Shown: piece by piece, positions 37,366-49,259 of the stretch
Position numbering within the stretch: position 1 is the first letter of the stretch
Layout of the letters: each line of letters begins with the position of its first letter
Assembly: GCA_037962975.1 (NCBI GenBank)
Contig: CM075675.1
Location: 103,763,218 to 103,827,217 of the forward strand
Length of the DNA stretch: 64,000 nt
Direction: 5' to 3'
Source: Clitoria ternatea
Lineage: Eukaryota > Streptophyta > Magnoliopsida > Fabales > Fabaceae
The notes under the pieces: generated by a model
Told to the model about the DNA's origin: nothing
Database searches by the model: none
What the model saw: the letters and a program-made list of their open reading frames with translations, nothing else
Position numbers and translations under genes: made by a program

Positions 37366-37556
37366 AAATGAAACTTCCTCCTCCTGTTAGCAAGTTACGA
37401 TTCGGATAAACACCCTTCTAAATTAAAAATTAAACCCACCATTTTTCTTACCTCTCCTCACTTTAATGATCCCAAATATGCTTCTAATTTCAAGTTCCAC
37501 CAAGGATTCAGACGGCTTCTATTAAGCTCCTATGCATGCAGCCATGGAAGAAGCAC

Positions 37557-39930
37557 AAGCTCTCTTTTTCTTTCCAAGTCATGTGTAAAGAATGGAAAGA
37601 CAAGGAAAAACTTGTTTTTAATCTCAATGGTACTTTGGTCATTTTCCCTTTCTTCCTTATTTAATTTAAGTAAGACTTTTACCTTTTACCATCTAGCAAC
37701 TTCAATTCCACTATTATAATTTAATCAACTTTTAATTCGAAATTTAAAATTCTCAAATTTAATTATTATTAATTACTATCAACTTAAAAATAATTTAATT
37801 TACTACTAAATTATTAGTAACTATAAATCAATTCAATTCATTATTCAAAATAATAAATTTTAATTTATATTACATAATAAAACTTAATTGAAAGTCAGTA
37901 TGTTATATTAAATATGATTTACGTTTTTTTAACGAACTAAATTGGTTTAGTTATAAAAATAGTTTGTTAATCTTTTCTTCTTGCAGGAACTAAAAAAATG
38001 GAACCGATTCCATTCTTAGATGAAAATATTCACAAGATTCTTGAGAAGAGGTGTCTATGCACCAATTCTGTGGTATAATCTTATTTAAAATTTCATATTT
38101 CCCCTATTTTTGCCTCATTTGTTTATTAAATTATAATCAATTATTTTAAAAAAGTAAAATTAAAAAAATATAGATGTTTTATAAAAACTGATTTATTTTT
38201 GGTGCTGGAAATTGTGTTCCATAACTAACTAAAATGTTTTTTGAAATTTTTTTAGGATGCTCGAAGGTTGCAACACTCCTCCATGGTTAGGAGATTTTGT
38301 CTAGCAAAAGAGTTAAGGTAACCCACTTGAGTTTATGCCTTGTACATAGTATTTATTGTAGAAAAAACAAAGACATATTAAAAATAAGAGTACAGGTTGT
38401 ATTCTAGAATAACACAATTCCATATGTCTCCCACACGTATTGAATGACTTGTCAATACCTCACTAATTATCACACCAAAACTTCATATCCTTTCCATTGT
38501 GAACCACCTTTCCTACTATATGCTTCTAACATCTCACATTAAGGCATACAAACCTAATATGCTTTGATCTAACATACATTCCTATTTCTAAAATTTACAA
38601 TTATCAATCTTCCATGAATTGAATAGGATCATATATCATATACGAATACGCTTGGTTAGAACTATGAAGGATCACTTTTGATTTTGGAATCTATTTTCGA
38701 AGGTATTGCCACAACTACGATATGCCACATTTCTTGTTATTTATTCTATCAATATTCATAATCTCTCACTAAATTATTTACATAGCTTCCTAGATGAAAA
38801 CCTACTGAGCTCATTTTTACTCAGATGATAATTCATTTTTATATTGTACAAAATTCATTCCACAGTCAAATGAAGTCATCTTATCCATTGAAAATAAAAT
38901 AATACTACAACCCACTCATTCAACATTTTTAGTTATAAATAAGAGTCTACATTTAATTTCTTATGTTTCATTTTCACAGATCAAATTGTACAATATTAAT
39001 GATGTCAATGCACCATTATAGAGTAATGCGTGCCATAATAATGGCATCCCAAAGTTGGTTGTACCTGAATTTGGTGTGGAGTGCTAATGTTGATGGGACA
39101 ATAAAAGAGCATGACATGCGAGAGAATTGTTGTGCAACAAAAAGATGTGGAAAAGTTCTCGTAAGTGATCATATTGATTTCTCATTTAAAAAATAAATTT
39201 TCAAATATTAATCCATAATTTTTAAAACCTTTTAAAACTAAAAGTGTACATAGCTAATCTCTAAGATGATTTGGTATAATATGAGACCCAATTGACCACC
39301 TATCTATAATACCTTAAATTGTATTAAATATACAAGCAAACATTTTTATTATTTATAATATCTTTAGTTTATTATATTTTCTTTGATGTGAAAAACTTAA
39401 ATCAATGTCAATGATCTTTGCATAGTGAAGGTCTAAATTTCCCAATAAGATGATTAGAAAGAAAGTAATTATTAAGCTAGAATCTTTTTATGTTTTATAT
39501 TTATTGGTTAAAGTTTAAAGTCATCTTGACTTAAGAAGAACGGCAAAACATTCTAATCATTTCGGTAGTATGGAGGATAAGCTTAGAATATTAGTCCAAC
39601 TAAACCACACTTGCTTATTGTTGGTGGGAAATGCTATTTAAGTCACATTTACATTTCAAACTTAGTTAAGTTTTTCTAGGCTTTGCAGTGATCGTTTTGC
39701 ACAATTATACGATAGAAGAAAGTTGACCATTACTAACAGTAAAGATAGCCCACCTCTTATTCAGCCGGAAGCATCTATCTCATAATGTTAGTTCTTTGCC
39801 TATCTAAAGTTTTCTTTGCTTCCTTCAGACTAAGAAAAAAAAATCATGTTTTCTTTCTCATTTCATTATTTTCTTAATTCCCGACAAAACAGTCTTTAAA
39901 CCAAATATTGTTGTACTGTAAATTGTACCA
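37557..39930 (+). repeat. Left arm of a 5.5-kb inverted repeat
   Basis: This arm pairs with 40435-43018 read in reverse complement. Matching landmarks run in mirror order: CTCTTTTTCTTTCCAAGTCA at the outer end, AAAGTTGATTAAATTATAAT (near 37728, complementary), the GCAGGAAC exon-like block (37983), AACACGTATTGAATGACTTG-like sequence (38440), the GCATGACATGCG block (39110) and GATCGTTTTGCACAATTATA (39690). Identity is high in blocks but interrupted by small indels, so the duplication is old enough to have drifted. The arm contains the three-exon frame at 37998-39196. Confidence 0.88.
37998..39196 (+). CDS. Unrecognised three-exon ORF inside the inverted repeat
   Basis: Exons 37998-38072, 38256-38317 and 38980-39196 join into an open frame of 117 residues ending at TAA. 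Borders are consensus-like: TTGCAG before the first block (37987), TCTGTG|GTATAA, TTTTAG|GAT, TTAAG|GTAACC and TTCACAG|ATC; phases 0 and 2 match. An alternative is a further splice at GTAAGT (39161). The protein is basic with several cysteines (for example IHKILEKRCLCTNSV and MRENCCATKRCGKVL). I recognise no domain. The mirrored copy in the right arm has frameshifting indels and an insertion, so only the left version is open. It may be a captured host gene fragment or a lineage-specific gene; chance cannot be ruled out. Confidence 0.4.
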
Positions 39931-40434
39931 TAACCAAAATAGATAATGACTTTTCTAGCTTACATATTATTTGGCGTAAGAAAAGCTATATACCATAACC
40001 AAAATAGATAATATCATTAAAAAGGACTAAAACATCCACAACTAAATTATTTATTAATTAAAAAATATTACATGTCATAATACATTACTTTCATTTACAA
40101 GTGAATTTTCATCTTTTATTATTGGTAAATTCATCTCAAAATAATGTACATTATACCGCAAGTTGTCTACACATTTAACATAGAACTAATAATATATCAA
40201 CTCATGTAACCAACTTTTATTTTTACAATTTTTATATTTAAATATTTATTGAGTTATAATAATATATAAAATTATATGGTAAAATTTTTACTAAAATATT
40301 AATAAACATCAAACAAAGTTTAATATATAAAACAACTTACTTTCATCTACGTTCCATGTAAACATGTTCTTGTGTAGCTGATAAGAACCTAATTTCGAAT
40401 TGTGCTAAATATAACATGATTTAAGCGAATCTGG
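39931..40434. other. Unpaired spacer of the large inverted repeat
   Basis: About 500 nt between the arms have no mirrored partner. A direct repeat TACCATAACCAAAATAGATA begins near 39927 and again near 39991, 64 nt apart. The rest is AT-rich with no coding sequence. In a transcript this would be the loop of a very long hairpin. Confidence 0.65.
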
Positions 40435-43018
40435 TTTTTTGTATAATTTTCAATACAACAATATTTGGCTTAAAGAAGATTATTTTGTTTGGGAATTAAG
40501 AAAATAATAAAATAAAAATAAAAATTATTAATGAGAAAGAAAACATGAGTTTTTCTTTTTAAAAAGAAGAAAAAAGTTTTAAAAGGTAGAGGCGGCCTAT
40601 CTTAACTGTTGGTGATAATCAACTTTTTTCTAAAGTATAATTGTGCAAAACGATCACTGCAAGACCTAAGAATCTTAACTAAATTTGAAATGAAAAGATG
40701 ACTTAAATAACAAATATTTACCTCTCATCAATAATGAGCAAGTGTGATTTAGTTGAACTAATATCCAAACAAGATATCCTAATCTCTACCACCGAAATGA
40801 TTAGAATATTTTACCGCTCTTATTAAGTTAAGTTGTCAATAAACTTTAACTAATAACTATAAAACATAAAAGGATTCCAACTTAATTAAAAAATAACTAC
40901 TTTCTTTTTAATTATCTTATTAGAAAACTTTAAACTCCACTATGCAAAGATTATTAACATTGTTTAAAATTTCATATCAAAGAAAATATAATAAACAAAA
41001 AATATTATAAATAATGAAAACATTTACTCTTATACCTAATACAATTTAAGGTATTATAATTAGGTGATTACTTAGGTCTCATACTATACTCAATCACCTT
41101 AAAGATTGGGTTATGTACATTTTTAAAAAGGTTTAAAAATCTAAAAATTATGAATTAGCATTTGAATATCTATTTTTTAAATGGAAAATCAATTAGACCA
41201 CTTACGAGTTCTGTTGCACAACAATTCTTCCGCATGTCATGTTCTTTTATTGTCCTATCAATACTAACACTTCACACCAAATTCAACTTAACTCATCAAC
41301 CTAAAAACAACCAGAAGACATATTAACTTATACAATACAGATTAAACCAAATATTAAAAACTCCTAAGGTCAGAAAAAATGTTTAACTTACAACCAACTT
41401 GGGATGTCATTGTCGTGACACATATTACTCCATAATAGTACATTAACATCATTAATGTTGTACAACTTAATCTACCAAAATGAAACATAAAAAATTAAAT
41501 GTCAAGACTTTTATTTATAATTAAAAATGTTAAGTAAATCGATTATAGCATTATTTTATTTTCAATGGATAAGATGACTTTATTTAACCGTGGAATGAAT
41601 TCTATACAATATAAAAATGAATCATCATCTATAAGTAAAAATGAGCTCAATAGATTTTCATCTAGGAAGCTTTAAATGTTCACCAACATAGTTATGCAAA
41701 TAATTCACTGAGATATTATAAATATTGATAGAACAAATAATAAAAAATATGGCATATCTTAGCTGGGGTAATACCTCTGAAAATAGATTTTAAAATCAAA
41801 AGTGATTCATCATAGTTACAACCACGCATACTCGTATATGATATCTGATCTTATTCAATTCATGGAAGATTGATTTGTAAATCCTATTCAATTCATAAAA
41901 GATTGATAATTGTAAATTTTAAAAGTAGAAATTTATGTCAAAATCAAAAGATATTAAGTTTATATGCTTCAATACGGAATAATGGAAGTATATAGTAGGA
42001 AAGGTGGTTAGTGATGGAAATGATATGGAGTTTATGTGTGACAATTGGTGGGGTATTGGCAAGTCATTCAATACGTGTAAGAGACATGTGTAATTGTGTT
42101 ATCCTAGAGTACAACAGGTACTCTTATTTTTAATGTGTCTGTTTTTTCAAAAAAAAAATACTAACAAAAAATTAATACATATACAAGGCATAGAAAATCA
42201 AGTGGGTCACCTCTAACCCTAACTTTTTTGATGGACAAAATGACCTAAACATAGAGAAGTATTGCAACCTACAAGCATCCTAAAAAAATTCTAAAAAATA
42301 TTTTAGTCAACATTATAGAGCACAAAATCCAACATCAAAAATAAATTTTTTAAAAATAAATCATTTTTTAAATCAATTTTATAAAACATCCAATTTATTT
42401 TAATTTTAGTTTTTTTAAAACTGTATATATAGTTTTTCTAAAAAAAATTGATCAAAATTAAATAAACATATGAAACAAAAATGGGGAATATGAAAATTTA
42501 AATAAGATTATACCTTAGAATTGGTGAATAGACATCGCTTCTCAAGAACGCTATGAATATTTCCAAGAATGGAATAAGTTCCATTTATTTTTGGTTCCTG
42601 CAAAAAAAGATAAACAACTTTTATAATCAAACCAATTTAGTTCATTAAAAAAACATAAATCATATTTACTATAACATCCTTGACTTTCAATTAAGTTTTA
42701 TTACGCAATATAAATTAAAATTTATTATTTTGAATAATGAATTGAATTGATTTAGAGTTACTAATTAATTAGTAGTAAATTAAATTAATTTTGAGTTGAT
42801 AGTAATTAATAAAATTCAAATAATTAAATTTGAAAATTTTAAATTTTGAATTAAAAGTTGATTAAATTATAATGATGGAATTGAAGTTGCCAGATGGTAA
42901 AAGGTAAAAGTCTTATTTACTTAAATTAAATAAGAAAGAAAAGGAAAATAACCAAAGTAACCTTGAGATTTCCTTCTCTTTCCATTCTTCACACGTGACT
43001 TGGAAAGAAAAAGAGAGT
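40435..43018 (-). repeat. Right arm of the 5.5-kb inverted repeat
   Basis: The reverse complement of this stretch follows the left arm from its outer end (43018, ACTCTCTTTTTCTTTCC) to its inner end near 40435. The exon-like blocks of the left arm recur here with matching splice-like borders, for example GCAGGAACC...TTCTAAG|GTATAATC, but with small frame-changing gaps. An extra segment of about 130 nt (roughly 41290-41420) interrupts the block corresponding to exon 3. Arm length is about 2.58 kb against 2.37 kb on the left. Confidence 0.88.
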
Positions 43019-43019
43019 A

Positions 43020-43420
43020 TGCCATTGGTGGCTTGTGAATTCTGAAAAGTTTTATAGAAGATTTATTGAAGTCATTGGTGGATTGTGAATACTGAAAAAA
43101 CCATCTACAAAGCTCAATGCAAATATGAAACGAATACTCCTTTGTTGAGTAGTCTCCAAAGTTGAACTAAATATAGATTATAGACTAACAAACCAAGCTG
43201 TGTAGCTATTGCAGATTGAATGACAAATTTAATAACAATATGAATAAAAAGAGGCTAGGGTGTTTAAGTAAACTTTGCAGTCATCACCCAACATTAAACT
43301 CCAACAAAAAGTAAAAGTAATACGAATGAATGAACAAAAGCATAAGTATCACCTACGGTGAAAAGTTTTATAGAAGTCATTGGTGGCTTGTGAATACTAG
43401 TAAGGAAAATCTCACACGTC
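43020..43420. repeat. Direct repeats flanking the inverted repeat
   Basis: The phrase CATTGGTGG(C/A)TTGTGAATACTG occurs near 43025, 43074 and 43377, twice preceded by GAAAAGTTTTATAGAAG (near 43043 and 43361). About 300 nt separate the outer copies. They lie between the right arm and the NOG1 remnant and look like a partial local duplication. Confidence 0.75.
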
Positions 43421-43581
43421 CGTTGGGGAAACCAATTGCTACTGAATAAAGTAGTGTGGTGCCATCTCTCATCTGTGAAACAAACAGCATTCAACAGCTA
43501 TGAGTATGCCATAAAATTTTCAGCAAGGGCTGACTTGACAATGCTTAAAGGCAAGCTACATAGGCAGAAAACATTACCTAT

Positions 43582-44107
43582 TTATCGTCTCCCAGTTTTT
43601 CCAATAGGCCGCTTCCCAGAAAACAAGTGTTTCGGCGTGAGGCTCGGTATGACTCTACCGGGTTCTACACGACGGGCATCCTTGTTTCTTTTCTTGACAG
43701 ATTTCTTTACAAGTTTTCTTGCCTTGCTTTTTTGAGCAGAATCCTTGAAGCCCTCTCCAGGTACAACTTCAATTGGCAGGCGCGGCACTGACCTGCCTCT
43801 TGACAATGATCTGCTCAGGCGCTGCTTCTTGTTGGGTTTGTCATCATCAATATCCATCCCGTCTCCACCACCAGCATTTCTTGTTTCAAGTGATCTTTCC
43901 CTTTTCCGACCTCTCCTAGAGGCAGATCTGCTGCCAATTCTCTTGATTGCCAAAGTGGGATCAAGCCCCAAAGAAGACAGCTGCCTTCCCATTCTTGCAG
44001 ATGTGTAGTGTACTGCTTGTCCTTGTCATGCTTCCTAGGAACAGTTGGCCGGCTCTCTGCAGTTCTCTTTTTCATTCTATGCTGTTGGATTAGAAGGCTT
44101 TTGTGTA
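43582..44107 (-). pseudogene. NOG1: NOG1 (nucleolar GTP-binding protein 1) C-terminal fragment, frameshifted
   Basis: NOG1 is a nucleolar GTPase needed for 60S ribosome assembly. Only its C-terminal tail is here, from about SLLIQQHRMKKRTAESRPTV (44099) through MGRQLSSLGLDPTLAIKRIG, GDGMDIDDDKPNKKQRLS, VVPGEGFKDSAQKSKARK and PKHLFSGKRPIGKTGRR to the stop at 43582. The GTPase and core NOG1 domains are absent. The frame is broken once: GTGTA is duplicated at 44003-44012 (TACAC on the coding strand), just before SARMGR. The word TGTGTAGTGTA at this break recurs at 44102-44112, exactly where homology ends. This is a 5'-truncated fragment, not a working gene. Confidence 0.85.
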
Positions 44108-46310
44108 GTGTACAAGCCAGATCCCGAACGACCACCCTCTGCGTAGATCTCGCTCAGACCGTCGACCTCCAGCCGGTCATCGCCTCCTTCGTGCGAGTTC
44201 TGGTCGGCTCTCTCTCTCTCTCTCTCTCTTCTCTGTTCGGCCCCCTCTCCCTCTCTCCGTCGATCTCTCGCTCTCCCCTCTCTCGGTGGCTCTCCCTCTC
44301 CCTCTCCCTCTCTCCGTCGACCTCTTCTGCTCCCTCTCCGTCGGTCCTCCCTCTCTCACCCTTTCTCCCCTCTTTCTCTGCTGTTTACGCCGCCCCTCCC
44401 CTTCTCTTTCTCTCATTTCTTTTCTTTCCTTTTCTATAGGTGTTAGGTTTAATTCTGTTTGATCTTTTTTTTTGGGCCCCAAAGGCCCATTTCACCTCTT
44501 TTCTTTTTTTTTTGTCTTAGCCTTTTCTTTCAATTAATGGGCTTCAGTTTTTCTGAAACCCACTAACCTTAGGACTTACTTTTTTTTCTCTCTTTAAAAC
44601 ATAATGGCTCATAAAAGACAAAATATTTAGAGATCTGTTTTAAAATAAAAAGGATAAAATCTTCCAAAAAAAAAATAAAAAGGATAAATAATTTCAGGTT
44701 TATACTAAAATAAATTTTATTTTCTTTAAATACCCTCCCCTTAAAGAAATATAATAACGATAAAGTAAATAACTTTTCTTATTTTGTGCTAAAATGTCAA
44801 ACCTTAAATGCTTTGTTTAAGAAAAATACGAAAATGAGTCGGTTTTATATATGCTTTTATAAAAAAAACATGTTAAAGTTTAAAGAATTTTAGAAAAGAG
44901 GAAATTGTTTCAACGCTAACTTTAAATTTAGGAAATATTAAAATCTAATACTTTTTTTTATAAACCTAACCGCTTATATAAATATTTTCTTCTAAGAATA
45001 AATATTTCAAAATCTAACGAGCAATGTCGTGCAAAATTACTTTTGCCTACATTCGCAATATAAAACTTCGAAGGTTTATACATGTGCGAATTACTTCGCC
45101 TTAGATTTTTTCCTTCCTCATAAAATTTCCTTTTATTATTAAAAATCAAATCAATTTAATAACTTTAAAAATAATTTTAAATATTTTTCCCCTCAAAGAA
45201 CTACGTAATCCTAATTTTTCAACAGCTTGAGAATACGTAGGAGCGGGAGTCAATTCCTGTCGGGCCCACTTTCTTTTGTTTAATTTATTTGTTTCTGTTA
45301 TTATCTCAATTAATTTTATTTGTTTAATATTTTATTTAAATAGTAATTTGTTTAAAACGAGGTTAATTTAGACGCGACGTCTTGTTAACCTCGTGTTTCT
45401 AGTATTTTATTTAAAAATAATAATCTATTTAAAACAGGGTTAATTTAGACGCGATGTCTTGTTAATCTCATGTTTTTAACATTTCATTTAAAATAGTAAT
45501 TTCTTTGAAATGAGGTTAATTTAGACGCGACGTCTTGTTAATCTCATATTTTTAATATTTTATTTAAAATAGTAATTTCTTTAAAATGAAGTTAATTTAG
45601 ACGCGACGTCTTGTTAATCTCATACTTTTAATATTTTATTTAAAATGGTATTTCCTTAAAAATGAGGTTAATTTGGACGAGACGTCCTGTTAATCTTCAA
45701 TTTTGTTAATCAACTTCATTCTACTCCATCTTATTTAATTTTATTTTAATCTTTGAATCGTTTATGTATAAATTAAGATTAATTTGGACGAGACGTCCTG
45801 TTAATCTTCAATTTTGTTAATCAACTTCATTCTACTCCATCTTATTTAATTTTATTTTAATCTTTGAATCGTTTATGTATAAATTAAGATTAATTTGGAC
45901 GAGACGTCCTGTTAATCTTTCTTACTGTCATTGTTCGGTCAAATTTCTTCCTGTCACTGTTTGGTCTGTTTTGTCTGTTTGTGTCTGCTTTGTCGTTTTG
46001 TGTGTTTCTTTTTCTAAAAGAAGTTCAAAAAATAATTTCTAGACTACTTATAATGCACGCTATGAGTTTGAGGTAACCGTTTTATGACAGACAGTTGTGA
46101 GGTGCTAATACCTTCCTCACCTGTAATTCGACTCCCGAACTTAAAATTTCACTTTCATAATCAGTGCTTTAACGAAAGGTTTTCCCGGTATTTTATCCTT
46201 AAAAATATTAGTGGCGACTCCCTGTTTTCTTTCGAAAGGATTTCGAAACGTTTTTATTTTTTGAGGGTCGGCCATCCCGCCGTGATCCCGGTCGCGACAC
46301 TAAGTCAGTT
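44108..46310 (+). mobile_element. Probable long-LTR retrotransposon remnant (Tat/Ogre-like LTR and primer site)
   Basis: The block starts where NOG1 homology ends. It has a pyrimidine-rich segment (44205-44440, TCTCTC and CTCCCTCTCC runs), an AT-rich middle, the tandem repeats at 45361-45920, and near its right end TGGCGACTCC (46212-46221) followed by a GC-rich stretch ending CCCGGTCGCGACA (46285-46300). From family knowledge, TGGCGACTCC next to an LTR end and a following GGTCGCGACA resemble the LTR-primer-site junction of plant Tat/Ogre Ty3/gypsy elements. No gag or pol follows. Open frames in the CT-rich segment are compositional. Confidence 0.5.
45361..45920 (+). repeat. Tandem repeats carrying GACGTC boxes
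   Basis: Two related arrays adjoin. First, about four to five units of roughly 76 nt, each with GGTTAATTTAGACGCGACGTC near its start (about 45361, 45438, 45513, 45590), then a variant at 45665. Second, a 111-nt unit starting around TTAATTTGGACGAGACGTCC, with boxes at 45675, 45786 and 45897; the two full copies look identical. GACGTC is present in six of the seven boxes; the second box reads GATGTC, a CpG-decay change. Confidence 0.93.
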
Positions 46311-46319
46311 TTTTTGTGC

Positions 46320-49250
46320 TCTTGCGTAACATAGGATGATTGTGTGCCACAACAAGCATCAATCACATTTAATTCGTTTTGATAAATAGATAATTGATGG
46401 AATACCAAACGCATCCATAACCTTTTTTCTTTTCTCAATTTCACTAAAATATATATCTTTTTAGTTGTAATTAAAAATAAAAAATAAATTAAAAAATAAA
46501 ACAAATGTTTCTTAATAAAAAATATTCTTATTGAATAAAGCCATATAAATTGGGTTGTATAATTCATATCAAAATAAAAAATGCTTTCAGTCTCACTATA
46601 AATTCATTTCTTTTTTATTCTTATTCTATACATAACATTTTCTATGTAATTGTAAAATATAATTTAAAAGTATTATTTATAAAATATAATTTCATTTTTT
46701 TATGATTTCTTCTTCGATATTGAATAAATTATTTTGAATAAATATATTACAACTCTTTAGTAATAAAAAATCTCGCTGATAGAAAGTAAATGACTATTTT
46801 TATATTCCTAACTAATATAATATAATATTTATAATAATAAAATTTAGTTTATTCCCAATAACTTATATGGCATAAAAAATAAAATATATCAAGAAAGTGA
46901 ATATTGATTGTGTGATCCTTTTAGAGGTATTAAGGACAGTTTTAGAAAAGAAGAATATCTTCATAAAATAAAATGAAAAATTAAAGTAAAATCTAAAATT
47001 TTAATGATAAAATATGAAAAAATAGGGAGAAATTATTATAAATACATTCCTCAAATTTACCCTAATCCTAGTGATAGAAATTATGTGGTTATTTTGTAAT
47101 TATTATTGATATGAAATAATAAATTTACATTTAAATATTGATATCTTAATATAATGATATAAAAGTTTGTAATAATTTATTATGAGTAAAGATATTTTAT
47201 TTTTTTGACATAACTCATAATATAAAAATTTATAATAATTCATTGTACGTTGTTGTCTGTATTTTTATACTTAATTACACATTTTGCGTATTGATTCCTT
47301 TATAGAGTTTTTCATTTAAGAACTTTATGTATGTGATCACACAAAATTATGGGGCATCTATTGTCTTGTTTGTAACAATAGACTTGGTTCTAACACTTGT
47401 GTGTTTTTTGCCATTAGATTCAACCATTGTATTTATAAAAGGATGTAGGAAAGTAGTTGTTGAGAGCTTATCCTTTTTCTTGTTCAAAATGTTATGCCGA
47501 CTTGGATCTTCAAAAAGGAAACCCATATTTGGTTCAAAAATAGAAACCATAATTTTGGCTATGAAGGGTTCGGAAACAACATGTTGAGTTTCTTCTTTTG
47601 TTTGTGTTGCTTGTTTCTTTGATTCTGGCTTGTAATTTTTTTCTTGTGAGAAGCACTTTGAGGTTATCTTCTTTTCACATGAGCATTTTAAATTTATTTA
47701 AGATTTTCTCATAATTTTTCATTTAGTTTCTTTACTACTACTTTTCTTCCACACTCAAAGAAACTTGTAAGATGGCTTTTTTAGCATTCATGGTCTTACG
47801 ATGGTTAAGGCATCAGGGCCAGGGTCATGTTTATGGTTAAGGTAAGGGTTATGATTTAGTATTAAAATTAGAGGTTAAGCTTTTGAGTATAAGATTCTAT
47901 TAATGTCTTAGGTTAGAAATTAAAATCCGGAGATAGACTTGATCATGTGCGTAGCCATGTTATGGTAGACGGAAGCCATGGCCCCGCCAAATTGTTTTTC
48001 TTTTCCCAAGCCTATACTTATACTATACTAAATTTCACTAAAGAAAATAAATTCTAAATTTAATACATATTTATACTATAACTATTATTAAATTTAAGTT
48101 TTGAAAATAAATACACAATACCTTTGTAAGTGAGTGTTAGCAACTTAAACCCACATAAAAATTCTCTATAATATTTTTTAAAAAGAACAACATTTTGTAA
48201 TATGCTTTAACTGATTTAATTTTGTTTGATTTTGATTGTATTTTATATTTATCCTAACATTATATATTATATTTATTTAATTTTAATTTTTAAGGAGGGA
48301 TCCATCTCCACTTTATAAGTTATAATAAAACATGAATTAAATCAATCCAATCATTGAATTATGTTATATATCATGATGGCTTCACATACGAAATTTTAGA
48401 AAAATTTAATATTCATGTGTTAAGTCCATGAAAAACATGAGGTTTTGTGAACCTCTTAATTATTTTGATTTATGATGCAAATATTAAATTATTTGAAGTT
48501 CTAATGTTTCATGGCTACTTAAGTTTTGTTTGTGGAAAAACTATTTGAAGCCAAAGAAACAATTTGGTTGATGATTGTCTGAAGACCAATCTCAATAATA
48601 AGATTTCAAGCAATGTTGATTTGTCTAAGGGTGAGCTTGTAATGGTCCTTACTATAGAGAACATGGAGAAGATCGCCATAAAATGGGTGAATACATGTGT
48701 GAACGACTCTAGCTATTTTTCTAGTACGAGCCAGGATTTGACTAGGGTGAAAGCAGTAAGAATATCGAAGCAGTAGAATCTCAAGAATTTGAAGGCAGAA
48801 GTTAGGGAGTTGTTGTCACCAGCCTTCTATTTATAGAATTCCTAAAGGCAACGAGCCAAAGGCGAACAGAGGCGGCCCATGGACGCAACGGAAAGCAAAG
48901 CAACATGGCCTAGAAAGGACGTGACGTTTCAGCTTCGAAATAACCTAATAGTTAGCGCAGCCGGAATGTCAAGCGTCGTACCAATAAGATTTTACCACTT
49001 TTTTAAAAATAATATATATATATATACATTTAAAGAAATAAAATGATTAAATTCATGAATGAATTGGGAAAGCCAACACAAAGATTTGATTCTGACTTTA
49101 TAGAGTTGGTGCTGTTATTGCCTGCGTGTAGGGTCTCCCTCACTCCCGTCCCAGGGCGCTAAGAGGCTTTTGTTTTTGGAACAGACGACAATGTTTTGCT
49201 GATGCCTTGAATCAAGTTTTAATAAAATGATTAAATTACATTATTGATTA
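46320..49250. other. AT-rich stretch, no gene supported
   Basis: I find no conserved protein, RNA gene or terminal inverted repeat. Overlapping open frames on both strands at 47327-47587 and a 70-residue frame at 48564-48776 have no recognisable motif. AAAGTTTGTAATAATT-like words recur near 47160 and 47225. A short region at 49130-49165 is GC-richer. Nothing further can be said. Confidence 0.5.
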
Positions 49251-49259
49251 ATGGACTGT

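Noticed and set aside
44008..44482. Serine/leucine-rich or arginine/glutamate-rich protein in the CT-rich segment
   Set aside because: The sequence is a degenerate TCTCTC/CTCCCT repeat; opposite-strand ORFs of equal length exist, so the composition explains them.
47327..47587. Genes on either strand at 47.3-47.6 kb
   Set aside because: Two overlapping ORFs of similar length on opposite strands, no motif, no splice context and an AT-rich setting.
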